Source of the DNA: JAQVEM01 sp964556165
Lineage (GTDB): Bacteria > Actinomycetota > Humimicrobiia > Humimicrobiales > Humimicrobiaceae
Assembly: GCA_964556165.1 (NCBI GenBank)
Contig: CAZKVH010000030.1
Span: 1-10,940 of the forward strand
Length of the DNA: 10,940 bases
Reading direction: 5' to 3'
The translations under genes and the position numbers were made by a program. The notes beneath the pieces were generated by a model that was given only the letters and a program-made list of their open reading frames with translations, did not search any database and was not told where the DNA came from. The number at the start of each line of letters is the position of its first letter. Positions within the stretch are counted from its first letter, which is position 1. Below are positions 6,762-10,940 of the stretch, one piece after another.

Positions 6762-9161
6762 TCAAGAACATCTGGAATATCCGCAGCTTCTGCACAGGTA
6801 GCAACCGCCTTCAGATACCATTATGTCTCCGCATTCAGGGCATATAACAAGCGACCTCGGCCCACTGGTTGCCCCCAGGTCATATTTATTGGTACCGTTT
6901 AAATAGAAGTCAATAGCTTTTGCTATAGCGTCAGGGCAGGAAAGAACATGGGTATCCGGGTCTGCGATACATGTTGCGCATCTTATCCCCTTTAATTGGT
7001 CCTTAATGGATTCAAGATCTATCCCTGACCTTATTGCAATACTTATAAGCCTGCCCACAGCCTCAGTCAGGGCAGAACACCCTTCCTCACCGGTATTTGT
7101 AAATACCTCGCATATTCCGTTTTCATCCGAATTAATTGTCACATAAAGCTTACCGCAATTCCCGATTTTATATTTTTTAGTCATACCATATGTAACTTCG
7201 GGTCTAGGTCTCGGTGTTATCTTATCCTCTTCTGCCACCTGCTTATTCGCAGCAATTGCCTGAGACTGGACTTTCTTTCTGATATCCATCCATTTGCCAT
7301 TAACATTAGCTGATAATTTTTCTCCTTCTTTTTTCTGTGCTCCAACCTGAAGAACCTGCGTGCCCTTGCTATTATCCCTGAATGTAGTTATACCTTTACA
7401 GCCCAATCTATAGGCAAGCATATATGCATCATCTACATCCTGAACTGTAGCGTCGTTAGAAAAATTTACAGTCTTTGAAACAGCATTATCTACATACTTT
7501 TGAAACATAGCCTGGGTTCTAACATGCCATGAAGGGCTGATCTCATGAGCTGTTACAAATAACCTCTTATGCTTGTCCGGTACTTCATCAATATCTTTTA
7601 AATTTCCCGTCTCTGCTATTCTTGACATCAATTCTTCACTGTAAAACCCTTCGTCGATTGCTATCTTCTTGAAATACTTATTAACCTCAACCAGCCTGTC
7701 ATTATCCATGACATTCTTAACGAATGATATAGCAAAGAGCGGCTCTACCCCACTTGAACAATCTGCAATAATGCTTAAAGTCCCGGTAGGAGCAATTGTG
7801 GTGGTGGTTGCATTTCTGATCTCATATCCATCAGGACTATCGTATATGCTGCCTTTGAAATTCGGAAATACTCCTCTTTCTTTTGCAAGTTCCTTCGACG
7901 CATTTTTAGATTCATCCTGTATAAAACTCATGATTTTCTGAGCTAACTCCAGGGCTTCTTCACTATCATAGGGTATACCAAGTATTATCAGCAAATCAGC
8001 ATATCCCATAACTCCCAGCCCGATTTTCCTGTTTCCGAGTGCCATTTCGTCTATTTTATCAAGTGGATACCTGCTCATATCTATAACATCATCGAGGAAT
8101 CTTACTGCTATTCTGGTTACTGCCCGCAATTTATCAAAATTTACTTCCCTGGTACCCTCTTTCTCTCTTATCATGTTAGAAAGATTGATAGACCCCAGGT
8201 TACAGGCTTCATATGGAAGAAGAGGCTGTTCGCCACAGGGGTTGGTACTTTCAATTTGTCCCAGGTGCGGTGTTGGGTTTTCCTTGTTTAATCTGTCAAG
8301 AAATACAATCCCCGGGTCCCCGTTTTTCCATGCCTGCTCGACAATTTTACCAAACACTTCTTTTGCTTTATATCTATCCACTACTTCTTTGGTCCTCGGA
8401 TTTATAATTTCATACTCTTCATCGTCCTCAACCGCCTTCATAAACTTCTCTGTAACGCCTACCGAGATATTAAAATTAGTTAGTTTATCATTGTCTTCTT
8501 TTGAAGTTATAAAATCCAGAATATCAGGATGGTCTACTCTTAATATACCCATATTTGCTCCCCTTCTTGTTCCACCCTGTTTTATAGTATCAGTTGCTGC
8601 ATTAAAAACAGTCATGAAAGATATCGGCCCACTTGAGACCCCTTTAGTGGAAAGAACCACATCATTCTTTGGCCTTACTCTGGAAAAAGAATAACCCACC
8701 CCGCCGCCGGATTTCTGTATTAATGCACTTTCCTTTAATGCCTCAAAAATATCTGTCATGGAATCGCCTACAGGAAGCACAAAGCATGCGGCAAGCTGCT
8801 GCAGCTCTTTACCTGCATTCATAAGTGTGGGAGAATTGGGAAGGAAATCAAGGTCAGTAAGTATATCAAAAAAATTTTTTTCTATTTCACCTATTTCTTC
8901 CTCAGTTCTTCCGTACTTTCTTTCAGCAGAAGAAACATTCCTGGCAACTCTTATAAACATATCCCTTGGAGTTTCAAGAAGAGCTCCTTCTTCATCCCTT
9001 TTTAAATATCTTCTTCCAAGGACTTTTACAGCATTTTCAGATAACCTTATTTCCTTATTGAGGTAATAATCAGAGTTCTTATTGCTTACTGCTTTATTTA
9101 TGCCTTCTTTCATATTACTGCTTTTTTTAGTATCTTCATTACTTACATTTTCTTTTTCCAT
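6762..9161 (-). CDS. nrdJ: Adenosylcobalamin-dependent (class II) ribonucleoside-diphosphate reductase
   Basis: This 799-residue enzyme makes deoxyribonucleotides using a thiyl radical generated from adenosylcobalamin, so it needs neither oxygen nor an NrdB subunit. Seen: a charged N-terminal extension (1-35); the N-terminal RNR domain; first active-site Cys C126 in AACFVLPVGDSM; the finger-loop region NPCGEQPL with N307, radical Cys C309 and E311; partner Cys C320 in ACNLGSINL; the phosphate loop APTGTLSI (457-464); and QGGTRRGANMG (195-205). A linker rich in basic residues and prolines (about 605-655) leads to a TSCPD domain (about 658-731, with CSALTEAVGR). The C-terminus is a cysteine cluster (C774, C777, C787, C790, C793, C798), likely a zinc ribbon plus the redox Cys pair that reduces the active site. 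The start ATG has GGAGGT 8 nt upstream. The promoter has two NrdR-box-like sites, and nrdR lies about 6 kb beyond its 3' end. Confidence 0.97.
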   Translation of the reverse strand: MEKENVSNEDTKKSSNMKEGINKAVSNKNSDYYLNKEIRLSENAVKVLGRRYLKRDEEGALLETPRDMFIRVARNVSSAERKYGRTEEEIGEIEKNFFDILTDLDFLPNSPTLMNAGKELQQLAACFVLPVGDSMTDIFEALKESALIQKSGGGVGYSFSRVRPKNDVVLSTKGVSSGPISFMTVFNAATDTIKQGGTRRGANMGILRVDHPDILDFITSKEDNDKLTNFNISVGVTEKFMKAVEDDEEYEIINPRTKEVVDRYKAKEVFGKIVEQAWKNGDPGIVFLDRLNKENPTPHLGQIESTNPCGEQPLLPYEACNLGSINLSNMIREKEGTREVNFDKLRAVTRIAVRFLDDVIDMSRYPLDKIDEMALGNRKIGLGVMGYADLLIILGIPYDSEEALELAQKIMSFIQDESKNASKELAKERGVFPNFKGSIYDSPDGYEIRNATTTTIAPTGTLSIIADCSSGVEPLFAISFVKNVMDNDRLVEVNKYFKKIAIDEGFYSEELMSRIAETGNLKDIDEVPDKHKRLFVTAHEISPSWHVRTQAMFQKYVDNAVSKTVNFSNDATVQDVDDAYMLAYRLGCKGITTFRDNSKGTQVLQVGAQKKEGEKLSANVNGKWMDIRKKVQSQAIAANKQVAEEDKITPRPRPEVTYGMTKKYKIGNCGKLYVTINSDENGICEVFTNTGEEGCSALTEAVGRLISIAIRSGIDLESIKDQLKGIRCATCIADPDTHVLSCPDAIAKAIDFYLNGTNKYDLGATSGPRSLVICPECGDIMVSEGGCYLCRSCGYSRCS

Positions 9162-9361
9162 CGACCATTACCTCCAGAAATCTTAAATTTAATAATCAAT
9201 ATATTTAAAACAAAAACAGAATCAGGACTTTTTCCTCAAAACCATCTAGTTTACAAAATAGAGAATACTCGAATGCAACAACTGCGACCTAATTATTATT
9301 ACCCCGCAGATACTACTGCAAATTCTTCAGAGGGTCTAAAACAGTTCATCATATAGTGTAC
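9162..9361 (-). promoter_or_regulatory. Long 5' leader of nrdJ, possibly structured
   Basis: If transcription starts near 9361, the nrdJ message has about 200 nt before its ATG, including GGAGGT at 9170-9175. Within the leader, GCAG/CTGC (9316-9319 with 9306-9309, six-base loop) can form a hairpin. The GGGTC at 9332-9336 (GACCC in the RNA) can pair either with ACCC at 9301-9304 or with GACC at 9286-9289, and these pairings exclude one another. I do not recognise the core of a cobalamin riboswitch or any other known riboswitch. The structure is by-eye inference. Confidence 0.35.
9344..9359. promoter_or_regulatory. NrdR-box-like site 1 (downstream box)
   Basis: Read on the minus strand the 16-mer is ACACTATATGATGAAC. 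It matches 11 of 16 positions of the NrdR-box consensus as I recall it (acaCwATATaTwGtgt), with the left half perfect. It would lie just downstream of the nrdJ transcription start, covering roughly +2 to +18. Its centre is 32 bp from that of site 2, the three-helical-turn spacing typical of paired NrdR boxes. Confidence 0.7.
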
Positions 9362-9367
9362 AAGATT

Positions 9368-9396
9368 ATATTAATATACCATATATTGTATGTCAA
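9368..9396 (-). promoter_or_regulatory. Probable sigma-70-type promoter of nrdJ
   Basis: On the minus strand there is a perfect -35 box TTGACA (9396-9391), a 17-nt spacer and TAATAT (9373-9368) as -10 box. A TATAAT overlaps slightly downstream with a less usual 20-nt spacer. The predicted start point is near 9361. The spacer is almost fully occupied by NrdR-box-like site 2, as expected for repression. Confidence 0.72.
9376..9391. promoter_or_regulatory. NrdR-box-like site 2 (spacer box)
   Basis: Read on the minus strand the 16-mer is ATACAATATATGGTAT, matching 13 of 16 positions of the recalled NrdR consensus, including the central CAATATAT. It sits between the -35 and -10 boxes of the nrdJ promoter. 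A 16-nt gap separates it from site 1, so NrdR multimers could bind both on the same face of the helix. Confidence 0.75.
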
Positions 9397-9512
9397 TAGG
9401 CATTTCAGCTTTTAAGACCTAAAATATCATAAAATCAACATAATAATCATAATAGTAAAACTTTTGTTTAGAAGAGGAAATAAAAATAACACAAACCCAT
9501 ACAAAAAAACTA

Positions 9513-9535
9513 TAAAAAATATCAAATATTTTTTA
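9513..9535. repeat. Perfect 10-bp AT-only inverted repeat between nrdJ and bS22 gene
   Basis: TAAAAAATAT (9513-9522) and ATATTTTTTA (9526-9535) are exact reverse complements around CAA. It lies about 120 bp upstream of the nrdJ promoter and about 40 bp upstream of the putative -10 box of the small ribosomal protein gene. The A- and T-tracts suggest bent DNA or an UP-like element; a factor site cannot be named. Confidence 0.45.
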
Positions 9536-9574
9536 AAATCTTTTAATTTAACAATACAATAACATGACTATTTC

Positions 9575-9583
9575 TGATATAAT
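9575..9583 (+). promoter_or_regulatory. Extended -10 promoter candidate for the bS22 gene
   Basis: TGATATAAT (9575-9583) is a perfect extended -10 element (TGn followed by TATAAT). There is no good -35 box at 16-18 nt upstream, which extended -10 promoters can tolerate. Transcription would begin near 9590 and leave a leader of about 75 nt before the ATG at 9667. In such AT-rich DNA a chance match is possible. Confidence 0.45.
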
Positions 9584-9666
9584 AACTTACCCGATAATGA
9601 CAGCAGTAATTTATAATTTTAAAAAGTTCTTATATTTTATAAATAGATTAAAGCCAAGGAAGTAAT

Positions 9667-9762
9667 ATGAGCTCGGTTATTAAAAAGCGAAGAAAAAAAA
9701 TGAGGAAAAAAAAGCATAAAAAAATGCTTAAAAAGACAAGATGGCAGAGAAGAAATAAATAA
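9667..9762 (+). CDS. Small basic ribosomal protein bS22 (AURKAIP1/COX24 domain)
   Basis: A 31-residue gene, well below usual length cut-offs. The product begins MSSVIKKRRKKMRKKKHKK and ends in MLKKTRWQRRNK; more than half of the residues are Lys or Arg. It closely resembles the actinobacterial AURKAIP1/COX24-domain protein, found in mycobacterial ribosomes as bS22, a tiny small-subunit protein near the decoding region and inter-subunit bridges, related to a mitochondrial ribosomal protein. The start is an ATG with AAGGA at 9656-9660 and a 6-nt gap, a good ribosome binding site. It stands alone, divergent from nrdJ, with an extended -10 promoter candidate about 85 nt upstream. The sequence type is the best taxonomic clue in the window: the SVIKKRR start and KTRxQRRNK ending are the actinobacterial form as I recall it. 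Confidence 0.88.
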   Translation: MSSVIKKRRKKMRKKKHKKMLKKTRWQRRNK

Positions 9763-9989
9763 TCATATAATAAAAAGACAATACCGGTTCTTTTAGAATT
9801 GTTTATAGTTTTTCAATCAGCATACCGGGTAATATTACAACGATTGCACAAATACCATGATTTAAATTCTTGTATAAGCCTGAGATTCACAAAAGACCAA
9901 TAAATTTTTAGATTGATTTGTCCGGAGTAAATTTTTTAAAAAAGGGATAAAAAGAAAATCACTAGAAAAATCTGCCACAGTAAAATTTA
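9763..9989. other. Intergenic region without a recognised gene
   Basis: These 227 nt lie between the convergent ends of the bS22 gene and the DUF4380-like gene. The only items seen are a weak AT hairpin (AAAAGA at 9773-9778 with TCTTTT at 9789-9794), which might end the bS22 message, and two copies of ATACCGG (9781 and 9822). No reading frame of coding character is visible on either strand. Confidence 0.6.
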
Positions 9990-10907
9990 TTAAAATTTTC
10001 CGTCTGTTCTTTTAATTATAGGAATCAATTTGCTTTCCAGCGAATCTTCATCTTCTCCAATTTCTTCTTTAAATAAAAACCAGTTCTCAGTATGCTCCAG
10101 GAAACCATCCGGCGGTATCTTTTCATAACCTCCAAGCGTTTCTACCTCAATTATCTCTGGATTTGTATAAATCTCAAGATTTACACCAAAATCCGGGTAT
10201 CTTACATCAGGATTATACACCCATCTTTTTACAAAAAGCAGGTCTTCAAGACTATATGCGACCCACCCCATTTTATCCAGAACACCTATTTTCTGGGGCG
10301 TTTTTTGCCCCGGGTCCTGTATCACCTGTATGAACTTGTTCCCCCATATAAATCTGGGGTCTTTCATCATGGTATAAGGCCAGAGAACAAGCGGGCGTGC
10401 CGGAAGTAAATTCTCACTTCCAGTTCCATAGGGTTCCTGTGGTATAATAGCTCTCCCTCTTTCTGCCATCACCGTAATTGGCCAGGGCGCCAATTCTATG
10501 GACCACAGGTTTTTATTTATCAGTCTATGCAATATTCTAACATTATTATCTGAGCCAAAAGTAATTTCCATTTCTTTTCTAACCCTGGTGGTATCCTCAA
10601 TATTCTGGATAAGTTTCAGGGTCTTACCGTCCCATTTATAATCAACAGATTCATTATCAGGAAAATAAGTTCGGCGTATATCCTCAGGAGCATGCCAGAA
10701 TCTGTGCCCCCCATACATTAGCCAATCCTTACCGCCAGTCTTACCCTGCTGCTTTTTCACCTCTTTTAAAATATTCTTTTCATTTATAAACCCGAACCTG
10801 ATAATCCTTGGACCAACCTCGGTGGTAACTACCATATCCAATTCATCGCCAGTTATGAGAATGCATTTCTTCCAACCTCCGTAACTAAAATTCTCTTCAA
10901 TTCTCAT
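9990..10907 (-). CDS. DUF4380-like protein, galactose-mutarotase-type fold
   Basis: A 305-residue protein that I relate to DUF4380, a family of unknown function expected to adopt the aldose-1-epimerase/carbohydrate-binding beta-sandwich. Seen: VVTTEVGPRIIRFGF (26-40), the early strand pair of mutarotase-like proteins; the hallmark GGHRFWHAPE (66-75); LAPWPITVMAERGRAIIP (139-156); NLEIYTNPEIIEVETLG (243-259); and HTENWFLF near the end (272-279). There is no signal peptide or membrane segment, so it is probably cytoplasmic. H68 and H72 are candidate sugar-contacting residues, by inference only. A longer frame begins at TTG 10922, but GGAGG at 10914-10918 overlaps that region and lies 6 nt before ATG 10907, which I take as the start. 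The gene that might give its context lies beyond the right edge. Function in sugar metabolism is possible but not shown. Confidence 0.68.
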   Translation of the reverse strand: MRIEENFSYGGWKKCILITGDELDMVVTTEVGPRIIRFGFINEKNILKEVKKQQGKTGGKDWLMYGGHRFWHAPEDIRRTYFPDNESVDYKWDGKTLKLIQNIEDTTRVRKEMEITFGSDNNVRILHRLINKNLWSIELAPWPITVMAERGRAIIPQEPYGTGSENLLPARPLVLWPYTMMKDPRFIWGNKFIQVIQDPGQKTPQKIGVLDKMGWVAYSLEDLLFVKRWVYNPDVRYPDFGVNLEIYTNPEIIEVETLGGYEKIPPDGFLEHTENWFLFKEEIGEDEDSLESKLIPIIKRTDGKF

Positions 10908-10913
10908 GCTTAC

Positions 10914-10918
10914 CCTCC
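10914..10918 (-). promoter_or_regulatory. Shine-Dalgarno site that sets the DUF4380-like start
   Basis: On the minus strand GGAGG is followed by six bases (GTAAGC) and then ATG at 10907-10905. The upstream in-frame TTG at 10922-10920 would place this site inside the coding region, so the ATG is the better start and the protein is five residues shorter than the longest frame. Confidence 0.75.
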
Positions 10919-10940
10919 ACAACTTTTATATTTTTTTATG

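Noticed and set aside
8173..8694. 173-residue open frame on the plus strand inside nrdJ
   Set aside because: The opposite strand encodes the conserved reductase core with active-site residues; the plus-strand product has low-complexity Ser/Leu composition typical of antisense shadows.
9162..9361. Cobalamin riboswitch upstream of the B12-dependent reductase
   Set aside because: I looked for the conserved B12-box (GCCACTG-like) and the other core segments in the leader and found none, so I describe only an unassigned leader.
9781..9828. Direct repeat ATACCGG at 9781-9787 and 9822-9828
   Set aside because: Seven bases repeated twice with no further structure is within chance; no attachment site or array is evident.
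1..10940. Mobile elements, CRISPR arrays, tRNA or rRNA genes, defence or phage modules
   Set aside because: No transposase or integrase frame, no terminal inverted repeats, no regularly spaced repeats and no RNA gene signatures were seen; all long frames have housekeeping or accessory metabolic matches.

Overview
The window comes from an AT-rich bacterial chromosome and reads as ordinary housekeeping and accessory sequence. I see no mobile element, phage gene, CRISPR array, rRNA or tRNA. The best lineage clue is a 31-codon gene for a small basic ribosomal protein (positions 9667-9762). Its sequence is close to the actinobacterial bS22 (AURKAIP1/COX24-like) protein. A class II ribonucleotide reductase with NrdR control, a bacterial eRF1-like (baeRF) protein and an acyltransferase of the PIM/lipid A type are compatible with a low-GC, uncultured, probably anaerobic actinobacterial lineage (for example the OPB41-type groups). 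This placement is inference and needs a phylogeny.

Layout from left to right: the 3' part of plsY (phospholipid synthesis) is followed 4 nt later by nrdR, the repressor of ribonucleotide reductase genes. A short hairpin plus T-run overlaps the nrdR stop codon. A convergent gene on the minus strand encodes a baeRF-type protein with a C-terminal zinc ribbon. Divergent from it are an LpxL/PatA-type acyltransferase and then a 944-residue SERCA-like P-type Ca2+ ATPase, followed by a MacroD-like macrodomain protein, all on the plus strand. The macrodomain gene ends 2 nt from the convergent 3' end of nrdJ, the adenosylcobalamin-dependent ribonucleotide reductase. A 505-nt divergent intergenic region separates nrdJ from the bS22 gene. 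The right end holds a minus-strand gene for a DUF4380-like (galactose-mutarotase-fold) protein.

The most informative regulatory structure lies upstream of nrdJ. A promoter (TTGACA, 17 nt, TAATAT) is overlaid by two NrdR-box-like 16-mers whose centres are exactly 32 bp apart. The nrdR gene in the same window therefore probably controls the nrdJ gene about 8 kb away. The nrdJ transcript would carry an unusually long leader of about 200 nt with possible alternative base pairing and no recognisable cobalamin riboswitch.

Other points of interest: the baeRF protein lacks the GGQ-type loop, the macrodomain has Ser where MacroD enzymes have a key Asp, and PlsY has a divergent third motif. Strong Shine-Dalgarno sequences move the starts of two genes to downstream ATGs. 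I did not find a convincing new multi-gene system here.
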